From: Paenibacillus vini
GTDB lineage: Bacteria; Bacillota; Bacilli; Paenibacillales; Paenibacillaceae
Length of the DNA stretch: 64,000 bases
Direction: 5' to 3'
Assembly: GCF_018403325.1 (NCBI RefSeq)
Contig: NZ_BOSL01000016.1
Coordinates: 62,001-126,000 of the forward strand
How positions within the stretch are numbered: position 1 is the stretch's first letter; each line of letters begins with the position of its first letter. The notes below the pieces were generated by a model that saw nothing but the letters and a program-made list of their open reading frames with translations, was not told where the DNA came from and did no database searches. This document shows, piece by piece, positions 43,941 to 51,119 of this stretch. The translations under genes and the position numbers were made by a program.

Positions 43941-44035
43941 AATCCAGTTATATAAACGAATATGTTAAAGGTTTAAAAAGTTGGGCTGATGAGAAATAAT
44001 AAATACAGTTATAAATTCGGAGGTGTTAAAACAAA

Positions 44036-44203
44036 ATGGACACTATTCAACCATCTGAGAAGGCTATGAAGAATCTATATAAATTCCTTGGGAGAGTGCT
44101 GCCAAAGTACATAGATGAAATCAATAAATTAAATAAACAGAAGGAACGTGAGAGTACGATAAAGAGAGCCGTCAAGAGTGGGACTTATAAAAGCAATGAA
44201 TAG
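44036..44203 (+). CDS. Small helical protein near attR (55 aa)
   Basis: A CGGAGGTG ribosome site precedes ATG 44036. The product is a basic helical peptide ('LGRVLPKYIDEINKLNKQKER', 'STIKRAVKSG'). It is followed 17 bases later by another small gene. Likely expressed from or through intergenic module C. Function unknown. Confidence 0.55.
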   Translation: MDTIQPSEKAMKNLYKFLGRVLPKYIDEINKLNKQKERESTIKRAVKSGTYKSNE

Positions 44204-44220
44204 GAGGATTGCAAAGGTAG

Positions 44221-44370
44221 ATGGCTAAGCGCAAAAAGTTAAGAGTGGTGGCGCATTATATGATGGATGGTGATAAACGGGTGCTGATTGATCCTTATAA
44301 AACCGATTTGCCTGATCGATGTAAATTGTTCCTAGCTGAGATCTTTACGGGTCGTAACCGCAAATTGTAA
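44221..44370 (+). CDS. Small basic protein near attR (49 aa)
   Basis: ATG 44221 with AGGAGG and AAAGG upstream. 'MAKRKKLRVVAHYMMDGDKRVLI' then 'CKLFLAEIFTGRNRKL'. Last gene before the right end of the element. Function unknown. Confidence 0.5.
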   Translation: MAKRKKLRVVAHYMMDGDKRVLIDPYKTDLPDRCKLFLAEIFTGRNRKL

Positions 44371-44445
44371 TAAAGGACTAGATAGACCGACCAGTCCTAG
44401 CTGTACAACATGAAGATATACATGCGGAGGAATCATTCTATATCG

Positions 44446-44464
44446 TTGCCCATATTTTGCCCAT
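44446..44464 (+). repeat. Right arm-type repeat TTGCCCAT pair
   Basis: TTGCCCATATTTTGCCCAT, differing at one base from the copy at 29874-29892 beside attL, in the same orientation, 138 bases inside the attR core. Confidence 0.6.
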
Positions 44465-44602
44465 ATAAAGACCACGAATGTTTTATAATCGTTACCAAAA
44501 TCCAATAAACAGAAGGTCTCTAAACCCTTGCCATTATTGGATTCTTCACACTTGTTAATAAAAAACGATAAATTCCGATAAGCGAGAAAAAGCACGAAAA
44601 TA

Positions 44603-44622
44603 ATCAAGTTCGAAATGGAAGG
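44603..44622. repeat. attR core of the integrated element
   Basis: Exact copy of the 20 bases in the 3' end of sufB. It is followed by GGTTAAG-type sequence that still encodes the original last codons (Ser-Ile-Gly-stop) and then by the original terminator. Confidence 0.9.
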
Positions 44623-44649
44623 TTCCATCGGTTAAGAAATAGCTAATAA

Positions 44650-44684
44650 AAAGCCCGCTGTCCATATAGGTCAGCGGGCTTTTC
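44650..44684 (+). terminator. Original sufB operon terminator, displaced by the element
   Basis: AAGCCCGCTG and CAGCGGGCTT form a perfect 10-bp stem, followed by TTTC. It lies 15 bases after the displaced original sufB stop codon. Confidence 0.8.
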
Positions 44685-44709
44685 TTTGCCTCAAATTCTT
44701 CCTGAGTAG

Positions 44710-44913
44710 CTAGAATTGCAACGGAATAATCCGTGTTACATGTTTAATTTCGTCCAACATTACCCAAGCAGCGCCATCAATGGTTCTGATCTGAACCTTT
44801 TCCGGTTTACGCCCCCATTTAGGTAAACCCACGATGGAATTCCCGTCTTCCAGCGTTAGTACAACTTGGTGTTCCAAGGTTACTGCCATTTTTAGTTCAT
44901 GCATGTTACCCAT
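44710..44913 (-). CDS. Small beta-rich protein of unknown function (67 aa)
   Basis: AAGGGTGG precedes ATG 44913. 'MAVTLEHQVVLTLEDGNSIVGLPKWG' and 'KVQIRTIDGAAWVMLDEIKHVTRI' read as five alternating strands, the outline of a small SH3/Sm-like barrel. It was probably the original neighbour of sufB. Family not recognised. Confidence 0.6.
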   Translation of the reverse strand: MGNMHELKMAVTLEHQVVLTLEDGNSIVGLPKWGRKPEKVQIRTIDGAAWVMLDEIKHVTRIIPLQF

Positions 44914-45023
44914 TTAAGCCACCCTTCTAAATCTGCCTTCATACTATATCGGTAGTTAAGGTGTGAAACTAAACCAGTTTTGAAAATTATGAAGACATTT
45001 TTTGTATATGAGAGGCCTCAATA

Positions 45024-46070
45024 TTACAAGTAAACTTCCGCAATCGCGGTATCCCGCTCTTTGGACAAATCGACGAAACGGGAATCGGTCTGGACGAGCG
45101 GTCTGAAGAAATCGGACTGATTGGTCATAACGATGGAGCCGACTTCTCCGGAGCTGAGCAGTACTCTTTTGCCGATAAAATTAGGAAGTAAGTGATTGAT
45201 CAGTGCTTGGGTCGGTTCCGGACTCAGTTTGCCGAAGCTGAGACTGTTCAATTCCCGCAGAACGGACAGCAGCTCCTGCTTCGACTGGTACACCCGATTG
45301 GAGGTCATGGCGCTGTATACGTCCGCTACGGCCGCAATCTTGGCGAAGGGGTGGATCTCCTTTTCCGTAAGACCCTTAGGATAGCCGCTTCCGTCATCAC
45401 GCTCATGATGCTGCAGCGCTACGAGTGCCGACAATTCGTCGCCGGTCGATTTCAATATAATATCGTGTCCGTAAGTGGTATGCCGCTTGACCTCATCGAA
45501 TTCTTCAGGCGTCAGCTTACCGGGTTTATGTAAAATGTCTTGAGGGATCTTGCTTTTGCCGATGTCGATTAAATAACCGGCCTTACCCGCCGCATAGGCT
45601 TCCTCTTTGGGATAACCGAGCCAGGAGGCGATATAATAAGATAGCATTCCAACCTGCATGGAATGATTATATGTATAATTGTCACTGTCGTTCAGCATCA
45701 ACAGCAGAGATACCACGTCTTTTTGGACAACCAGCTGTTCGACCATGGGCTCAAGCAACTCGTCGACCTGTTTATCTTCAAAGGCGCCTGTAGTTAGCGC
45801 TTCCAGGAAAATCGATTCAAATCCGTCAACCGCGTTATCGAAGTAGGGCTTAACTTTCTGGACACTCTCCGAAAACGATTGAGCTACGGGGATTTGAACT
45901 TGAGGTGTAAAGGGTACGACATCTACGTAATCAATGCCATGCTGCATGAGTTTTACGATTGCATCACTTGTTAATTCTTTTTCCTGTTGAAGAACTAGTA
46001 CCCCAAATTGATTGAAAACATCGGATTCTAAACGGTCGCCGGGACTGAGATCCATAATGTGTACTTTCAA
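45024..46070 (-). CDS. HD-GYP domain protein with a degenerate HD motif
   Basis: 348 residues from a TTG start (46070) that has GAGGTG 9 bases upstream. HD-GYP enzymes hydrolyse cyclic di-GMP. The GYP part is intact ('HHERDDGSGYPKGLTEKEI'), as is 'NHSMQVGMLSYYIA', but the metal-binding HD pair reads Ile-Asp ('YLIDIGKSKIP', around 45567) instead of His-Asp. The lost His makes catalysis doubtful; it may bind rather than cleave the nucleotide. A beta-rich N-terminus ('LSPGDRLESDVFNQFGVLVL') is normal for this type. Confidence 0.85.
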   Translation of the reverse strand: MKVHIMDLSPGDRLESDVFNQFGVLVLQQEKELTSDAIVKLMQHGIDYVDVVPFTPQVQIPVAQSFSESVQKVKPYFDNAVDGFESIFLEALTTGAFEDKQVDELLEPMVEQLVVQKDVVSLLLMLNDSDNYTYNHSMQVGMLSYYIASWLGYPKEEAYAAGKAGYLIDIGKSKIPQDILHKPGKLTPEEFDEVKRHTTYGHDIILKSTGDELSALVALQHHERDDGSGYPKGLTEKEIHPFAKIAAVADVYSAMTSNRVYQSKQELLSVLRELNSLSFGKLSPEPTQALINHLLPNFIGKRVLLSSGEVGSIVMTNQSDFFRPLVQTDSRFVDLSKERDTAIAEVYL

Positions 46071-46163
46071 GGAAGATGACACCTCGTTATTCTGAAGTTT
46101 CTTTCATCATAACAGGGAATAAATGGATTGACAATGCTAATTCAGGACTTGCGATCCGGCAAC

Positions 46164-46898
46164 CTAGGAGAGCTTTCCCGGAGCCGATGGGTCCCAAGGT
46201 CCCAGTCCGTGACCCTTCCATTCGGTACCGTCTTCCCAGGATTCTTTTTTCCAAATAGGTACTATCTGTTTCAGACGTTCGATGGCGTAACGGCTTGCTT
46301 CATAGCAGCCGGCCCGGTGTGGGGAAGATACGGCGATGATTACGCTCGCTTCGGCGATTCCGACGAGACCGATCCGGTGCGTGATCGCACAGCGGGTACC
46401 GGGCCATTTTTCGCCGATTTCGCTGCCGATTTGCCGAAGCTTGGACAAAGCCATAGGGATATAAGCCTCGTATTCCAAGTGTACGGTGCGGCGATCCCCA
46501 GTCATTTCACGCGTTGTACCGGTGAAAGTCAGGGTTGCTCCATGGTCTGCGGTAATGACCTTCGCGGTCACCGCGTCCACGGAGAGTTCCTCGTCCGTAA
46601 TTGCATATAGTCCATCTTCACTCTCATGTCTCCGGGATCCGGATACGGGTTCGCCGCCGGAAACGGGGGGAATGAGCGCTACTTCGTCTTTTTCGGTAAT
46701 CGGGGACGCGCCTGCGGCATATTCCTGATTGACCGCAACGAAGGAAACAGCGATCAGCGAAGCGGCATCAGGATAAGCCTCGGAGAGGAGCTGCTTCAGG
46801 AGATCGGTGTTCAGTTCGGCTACTTCACAATTAAATTCAAGGCTTGACGTTCCGATCCGGTCGGCAAGGCCTGCAAATAGCGAAATGTTGATTATCAT
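46164..46898 (-). CDS. MoaD-MoaE fusion, molybdopterin synthase
   Basis: 244 residues. Residues 1-82 are the ubiquitin-like MoaD small subunit, ending in the Gly81-Gly82 that must carry a thiocarboxylate ('ALIPPVSGGEP'). Residues 95-235 are the catalytic MoaE subunit ('GATLTFTGTTREMTGDR', 'YEAYIPMALSKLRQI', 'IAVSSPHRAGCYEASRYAIERLKQIVPIWKKE'). In the fusion the Gly-Gly is internal, so it cannot be activated unless the chain is cut. Mycobacterial MoaX is a known MoaD-MoaE fusion that is cleaved after its Gly-Gly. The product is molybdopterin, needed by NarG in this genome. Confidence 0.9.
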   Translation of the reverse strand: MIINISLFAGLADRIGTSSLEFNCEVAELNTDLLKQLLSEAYPDAASLIAVSFVAVNQEYAAGASPITEKDEVALIPPVSGGEPVSGSRRHESEDGLYAITDEELSVDAVTAKVITADHGATLTFTGTTREMTGDRRTVHLEYEAYIPMALSKLRQIGSEIGEKWPGTRCAITHRIGLVGIAEASVIIAVSSPHRAGCYEASRYAIERLKQIVPIWKKESWEDGTEWKGHGLGPWDPSAPGKLS

Positions 46899-47223
46899 TT
46901 TACTTCACCTCGGAATGGTATTGAAACCATTCTAATATATCATATAAAGAAGACAACATATAAATTTAAGGTATATAATATTCTTTATAATTAAATAAGA
47001 TGAGCTATTGAAATGGATGTGGGGCAAGTCCGTAAAATGTTCCTACAATCGCTGTTGATTCCAGATTTCTTGATCTTATAAGATCGGATAATGCAGAAAT
47101 CCGGAATCAAAGGCGAACGCTCCGCTTCTTCGGAATCATTTTACTACCTTGCCAGCATCACATTCTTAAGTTCATCTAATATCGCGCGGATTCAGTAGGT
47201 GCACTTTATAAGGAGGAAAGGCC
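46899..47223. promoter_or_regulatory. Divergent A+T-rich spacer with a long hairpin
   Basis: 325 bases between the moaD-moaE fusion and the phosphoesterase gene. TATAATAT-type sequence near 46970 could hold promoters for either side. The inverted repeat at 47057-47108 (GATTCCAGATTTCT with AGAAATCCGGAATC, 13 of 14 paired) encloses a perfect 14-bp palindrome GATCTTATAAGATC. No T-run follows, so it is not a plain terminator. No gene seen. Confidence 0.45.
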
Positions 47224-48666
47224 ATGCAGCCGGAGACGGACCAGGAAACGTTAATGATTGTATATACCAATGATTTGCACAGCCATTTCGGCGCTATGGG
47301 TCGCATTGCCGCTATGGTCGATGAACTTCGCGCCACACCTCAAACTTCCGTATTGCTGCTGGACATCGGCGATCATATGGACAGGGCGGCTCCCGAAACG
47401 GAAGGAACGATGGGACAAGCTAATGTGGATGTGCTTAATCTGACCGGATATGACGCGATCACGATAGGAAATAATGAAGGATTGACCTTTACTCCAGAAT
47501 TGCTGGAACAGGCTTATGCCGGTTTGACCTGTCCCGTAATTTGCGGAAACATTCGTGAACTGGATACCGGAAAGCCTCCGAAGTGGATGAAGGAGCATTT
47601 GATTGTCCGGCGGAGCGGGATGACGATCGGATTAATCGGAGCTACGGCCTCTTATCCTGAATTTTACGAATTGCTGGGACTTGAAGCGCTTGACCCGAGA
47701 ACGACCATTGCCGATTCGGTAACGCGACTGCGCGATCAGGTCGATCTGATCATCGTTATGTCTCATTTGGGAATAAAGCTCGACGAAGAGCTTGCAAAGA
47801 GCATACCAGGCATCGACCTGATTATTGGAGGGCATACGCATCATTTGCTGGAGGAGCCGCTTAGAATCGGGACGACGATGATTACGGCCGCCGGAAAATT
47901 CGGGCGGTATCTAGGTCATATCTCATTTCGCAAAAACACGACGGACGGAAAACCTGTTGTTGTCGAGGGACGCTGTGTAGCCGTGGAGAACGGGGAAGAG
48001 AGCGAGCGTGTGCTGAAAGCTATCTCTATTCACCAAGAAGGCGCGAAACGGAGAATGGATCGGACTGTTGCGGTCACGGAGCGGGAGCTGCCGATTGACT
48101 ATACATCGGAATCGCCATTCGGAAATTTGCTGGCACAGGCGGTCAGACGATACACGGGGAGCGAACTGTCGATCATTAACAGCGGCCAGCTGCTGATGGA
48201 TCTTCCCAAAGGTGAAATCAGCGAGGGAATGCTGCATGAACGGTGCCCGTCTCCGATCAATCCCTGCCGGATGAAGCTGAAGGGAGCGGATATCCTTTAT
48301 ACTCTGGAGGAATCCCTTCTAAGCGAGATGACGGATCGGGCGATTTACGGGTTCGGCTTTCGGGGCAAGGTGCTTGGCGGGATCTGCGTGGATGGCATGG
48401 ATATTTTATATGACCCGTCCGGAGCGCCGTTCGACAAAATTATACAGGCCAGCGTCCAAGGGGTGCCGATCTCACCCGATAAGGACTATGACGTCGGTAC
48501 GCTGGATATGTTTACGTTTGGCATTGGTTATGAACGGTTAAAGAACGGGGAGGAAAGACAGTATATGCTGCCCGATTTTTTACGGGATCTGTTGAAAATG
48601 GAGCTCCAAACAGCGGGGGCTGTGGAAGACAGCTTTCTTCCAAGATGGAAAAAAAACGGAGTGTAA
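47224..48666 (+). CDS. yunD: YunD-like metallophosphoesterase / 5'-nucleotidase family protein
   Basis: 480 residues with no signal peptide, so cytoplasmic. The N-terminal calcineurin-like domain has 'IVYTNDLHSH', 'DIGDHMDRAA', 'GNNEG' (the usual family motif is GNHE or GNNE), and 'IIGGHTHH'. The C-terminal 5'-nucleotidase domain follows ('SPFGNLLAQAVRRYTGSELSIINSGQL'). Cytoplasmic YunD-type proteins act on nucleotides; the exact substrate is not fixed by sequence. AAGGAGGAAAG precedes the ATG. Confidence 0.88.
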   Translation: MQPETDQETLMIVYTNDLHSHFGAMGRIAAMVDELRATPQTSVLLLDIGDHMDRAAPETEGTMGQANVDVLNLTGYDAITIGNNEGLTFTPELLEQAYAGLTCPVICGNIRELDTGKPPKWMKEHLIVRRSGMTIGLIGATASYPEFYELLGLEALDPRTTIADSVTRLRDQVDLIIVMSHLGIKLDEELAKSIPGIDLIIGGHTHHLLEEPLRIGTTMITAAGKFGRYLGHISFRKNTTDGKPVVVEGRCVAVENGEESERVLKAISIHQEGAKRRMDRTVAVTERELPIDYTSESPFGNLLAQAVRRYTGSELSIINSGQLLMDLPKGEISEGMLHERCPSPINPCRMKLKGADILYTLEESLLSEMTDRAIYGFGFRGKVLGGICVDGMDILYDPSGAPFDKIIQASVQGVPISPDKDYDVGTLDMFTFGIGYERLKNGEERQYMLPDFLRDLLKMELQTAGAVEDSFLPRWKKNGV

Positions 48667-48770
48667 TACGGAAGATGCATTCCCGGCTGATCCATTGTAT
48701 TCTATAATAATAAAAGATAGTCAAATACATCCTATGTTTACAGCAAACAATGAGAGACGGAAGTGGTTTT

Positions 48771-49880
48771 TTGCGGCTGATACCAGTGAGCTCTTTGAAG
48801 CCCGGAATGAAACTTGGAAAGAAGATATATAACGAGGAAGGAATCATATTACTGTCGGAAAATGCGGAGCTGAGCGAAGCGGTTATTCGCCGGCTGCGTT
48901 TGCACGGGTTGGATTTTGTCTATGTGGCCGATTCGCGGACCGATGATGTCGTCATTCAGGACATGATCGAAGATGAGACGCGCCGTCGTGCGCTTCAGGA
49001 AATCCGGACCAGCTTCCGTAAATTGACGGAGCCTTCCGTTAAAGGGATCGTATATCCTTTTTTGGGCAAGGCCTTCACAGGTCTGGTGGAATCCATCATG
49101 GATGATCTTAGTTCCAGGGAAGATGCCATGATTATGATGATGAATATCAACAGTATGGATCAGTATTTGTACCGGCACTCGCTTAATGTTTGCGTCTATA
49201 CGCTATTGCTCGGACAAATCCACGGATATAGCAAAGAAGAGCTGACCCTGCTTGGACTTGGGGCCATGCTTCATGATATCGGTAAGACCAAACTGCCCAT
49301 TGAGCTATTGAACAAACCTTCCAAATTGAGCGAAGTGGAATTCAATCAAATCAAACAGCATACGCAGATCGGTTTCCAAATGCTCAAGGACGAGCCGGGA
49401 ATTCCGCTCAAATCGGCGCACTGCGCATATCAGCATCATGAACGTATCAACGGCGAGGGTTATCCACGGGGGCTTAAGGGCGATGAAATATCCGAATTTG
49501 CCCGTTGGATCGCCATTACTGACGCCTACGATGCCATGACCACCCACCGGGTATACCGGCCGGCGATGCTGCCCCATCAGGCGCTTGAAGTGCTTTATAC
49601 GGGATGCGGGGAATGGTATGAAAAATCGAAGCTGGAGTTGTTCCGGGATCATGTGGCGATTTATCCGCTCGGGATGACGGTGACACTTAATACGGGTGAG
49701 AAAGGCGTAGTGGTGAAGATACATAAGGACATTCCGCATCGCCCGGTCATTCGTATTCTGGAGGATCCCCTCGGTGCGGAATTAAAGTCTCCTTACGATG
49801 TGGACCTGAAAAATCAATTATCTATTGTTATTACCAAAGTGGACGGAATGGAATTTAAAACTGAGGAGTCGGTCTCTTGA
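48771..49880 (+). CDS. HD-GYP domain cyclic di-GMP phosphodiesterase
   Basis: 369 residues from TTG 48771, where the product starts 'MRLIPVSSLKPGMKLGKKIY', the normal N-terminus of this subfamily; ATG 48750 has no ribosome site. Catalytic parts are present: 'RHSLNVCVYTLLLG', 'MLHDIGKTKLP' (HD pair), 'HHERINGEGYPRGLKGDEI' (GYP) and 'DAYDAMTTHRVYRP'. The C-terminal 80 residues form a small beta domain shared with the other HD-GYP protein of this window. It hydrolyses cyclic di-GMP, a regulator of motility and biofilm. Confidence 0.9.
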   Translation: MRLIPVSSLKPGMKLGKKIYNEEGIILLSENAELSEAVIRRLRLHGLDFVYVADSRTDDVVIQDMIEDETRRRALQEIRTSFRKLTEPSVKGIVYPFLGKAFTGLVESIMDDLSSREDAMIMMMNINSMDQYLYRHSLNVCVYTLLLGQIHGYSKEELTLLGLGAMLHDIGKTKLPIELLNKPSKLSEVEFNQIKQHTQIGFQMLKDEPGIPLKSAHCAYQHHERINGEGYPRGLKGDEISEFARWIAITDAYDAMTTHRVYRPAMLPHQALEVLYTGCGEWYEKSKLELFRDHVAIYPLGMTVTLNTGEKGVVVKIHKDIPHRPVIRILEDPLGAELKSPYDVDLKNQLSIVITKVDGMEFKTEESVS

Positions 49881-49962
49881 CGGGACTGCCTAAATGGGGA
49901 TTCTGCACCGATGAGGTGCATTTTCTTCTTTTTTAGGTTAATAAAAGAAATAAGGTGAGTAA

Positions 49963-51102
49963 ATGATGAAAATAGAGAATTATAAAACGGATAGAGAAAT
50001 CGAAATCACACCGAGCTATGACCCCTGGGATCCGATCGTGTCGCTGCGTGAATTTGGCCGGCATGTACTGACAAGCGTGGAAATGACGGTTACCAATCTG
50101 TGCAATATGCGATGTGAGCACTGCGCAGTCGGCGACAGCCTCATGTTAAAGGAACCGGAACAGATCCCTTTGTCCGTCATATTGAATTCATTGGATCAGG
50201 TGGAGAATTTGCGGACGATCAGCATCACCGGCGGGGAGCCTACTTTCCGTAAGCAGACGGTCGATGAAGTTATTGTTCCTTTGCTGCAATATGCCAAGGC
50301 AAGAGGGGTGCGCTCGCAAATCAATTCCAATTTGACGCTGGATTACGAACGGTATGAGAAGCTTCTGCCTTACCTGGATGTCATGCACATTTCGTTCAAC
50401 TATACCAGCGAGCGTGACTTTCACGAGGTCGGATTTGCCCGCAGCGGCCATCCCGTACAAGAGGAAGTCGCCAAGAGAATGTATTTCAAAATGATTGAAA
50501 ATAGTCAAAAGCTAAGTGAAGCGGGCATGTTCATTTCGGCCGAGTCGATGATTAACTACCGTACTCATGACAAGCTGCCGCAAATTCATCGGCTGATTCG
50601 GGAGATGGGCTGTCAGCGTCATGAGGTCCACCCGATGTATGCGGCTGATTTTGCCGAGGGATTGCCGGTTCTGCCTCTTGAGGATATGCGAACCGCCATT
50701 CATTCTCTCCTTGACGCACGGGATCCTGATCTGTGGATGCTGTTCGGAACGCTTCCTTTCTTCGCCTGTAACGGCGAGGGGGAGGATGCCAAACTGCTGC
50801 GCCGCTTGCGTCAGGAACCCAACGTAACGGTGAGGAATGATCCTGACGGGCGAAATCGGGTTAATGTCAATATGTTTACCGGAGATGTGTATGTGACCGA
50901 TTTTGCGGCCATTCCGGCTTTTGGCAATGTGCGGGACATGCGACTGGATGACATTTTTGCCGAATGGCTGAACAACCACCCTATGAATCAAAAAGTAAAC
51001 TGCCACTGCGATGCGGCGGGTTGCTGCGGGCCGAATTTGCTTGTCGCCGACATGTATTACAAAGACATCGATTTCAAGTCCCGTAAAGCGATCACACTAT
51101 AG
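49963..51102 (+). CDS. yfkAB: Radical SAM protein YfkAB with C-terminal CxCxxxxC motif
   Basis: 379 residues. The radical SAM cluster is bound by Cys47, Cys51 and Cys54 ('CNMRCEHC'), with 'SITGGEPT' for SAM binding. The C-terminus holds the family hallmark CxCxxxxC ('CHCDAAGC') just before 'CGPNLLVADMYY'. The Bacillus family is named YfkAB; its substrate is unknown. AAGGTG precedes the ATGATG start; either ATG may be used. Confidence 0.9.
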   Translation: MMKIENYKTDREIEITPSYDPWDPIVSLREFGRHVLTSVEMTVTNLCNMRCEHCAVGDSLMLKEPEQIPLSVILNSLDQVENLRTISITGGEPTFRKQTVDEVIVPLLQYAKARGVRSQINSNLTLDYERYEKLLPYLDVMHISFNYTSERDFHEVGFARSGHPVQEEVAKRMYFKMIENSQKLSEAGMFISAESMINYRTHDKLPQIHRLIREMGCQRHEVHPMYAADFAEGLPVLPLEDMRTAIHSLLDARDPDLWMLFGTLPFFACNGEGEDAKLLRRLRQEPNVTVRNDPDGRNRVNVNMFTGDVYVTDFAAIPAFGNVRDMRLDDIFAEWLNNHPMNQKVNCHCDAAGCCGPNLLVADMYYKDIDFKSRKAITL

Positions 51103-51119
51103 GAAAGAGGGCATTTTAC

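Larger units (their letters stand above)
40878..44035. other. 3.2-kb region of the element without a credible protein gene
   Basis: Between the tape-measure operon terminator and the right-end small genes I find only short frames on both strands, without ribosome sites and with implausible composition. The stretch divides into a start of about 480 bases with no clear structure, the palindrome array (41364-42408), a TGCAAC-rich segment (42639-43257), a segment with several small hairpins (about 43380-43480: CCAACG/CGTTGG, AGTCCAA/TTGGACT, CCCGTCA/TGACGGG), a terminator at 43717-43748, and intergenic module C. Confidence 0.7.
29822..44622. mobile_element. Integrated satellite-like mobile element of about 14.8 kb in sufB
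   Basis: Bounded by exact 20-base direct repeats and containing, in order: integrase (minus), XRE repressor (minus), then plus-strand genes for a small membrane protein, XRE and excisionase-like proteins, a primase/ATPase, a run of small unknown proteins, an HTH protein of the phBC6A51/small-terminase type, a phage tape-measure protein, 3.2 kb of palindrome-rich noncoding DNA, and two small genes before attR. By eye it is more A+T-rich than the flanks. No capsid, portal, large terminase, lysis, relaxase or coupling protein genes are present, so it cannot form virions or conjugate on its own. A phage satellite (PICI-like) or a remnant prophage are the two readings; the compact, ordered regulatory-replication module favours the former. 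Confidence 0.85.

Noticed and set aside
29802-44622. Integrative conjugative element
   Set aside because: No relaxase, coupling protein or type IV secretion genes are present.
44332-44628. Minus-strand frame of 98 residues crossing attR
   Set aside because: It crosses the recombination junction, so it would exist only after integration, and it has no ribosome site or recognisable similarity.
44603-44635. Partial duplication of sufB unrelated to a mobile element
   Set aside because: The 20-base identity is exactly at the two ends of an integrase-bearing segment, with arm-type repeats inside both ends, and the original operon terminator follows the right copy.
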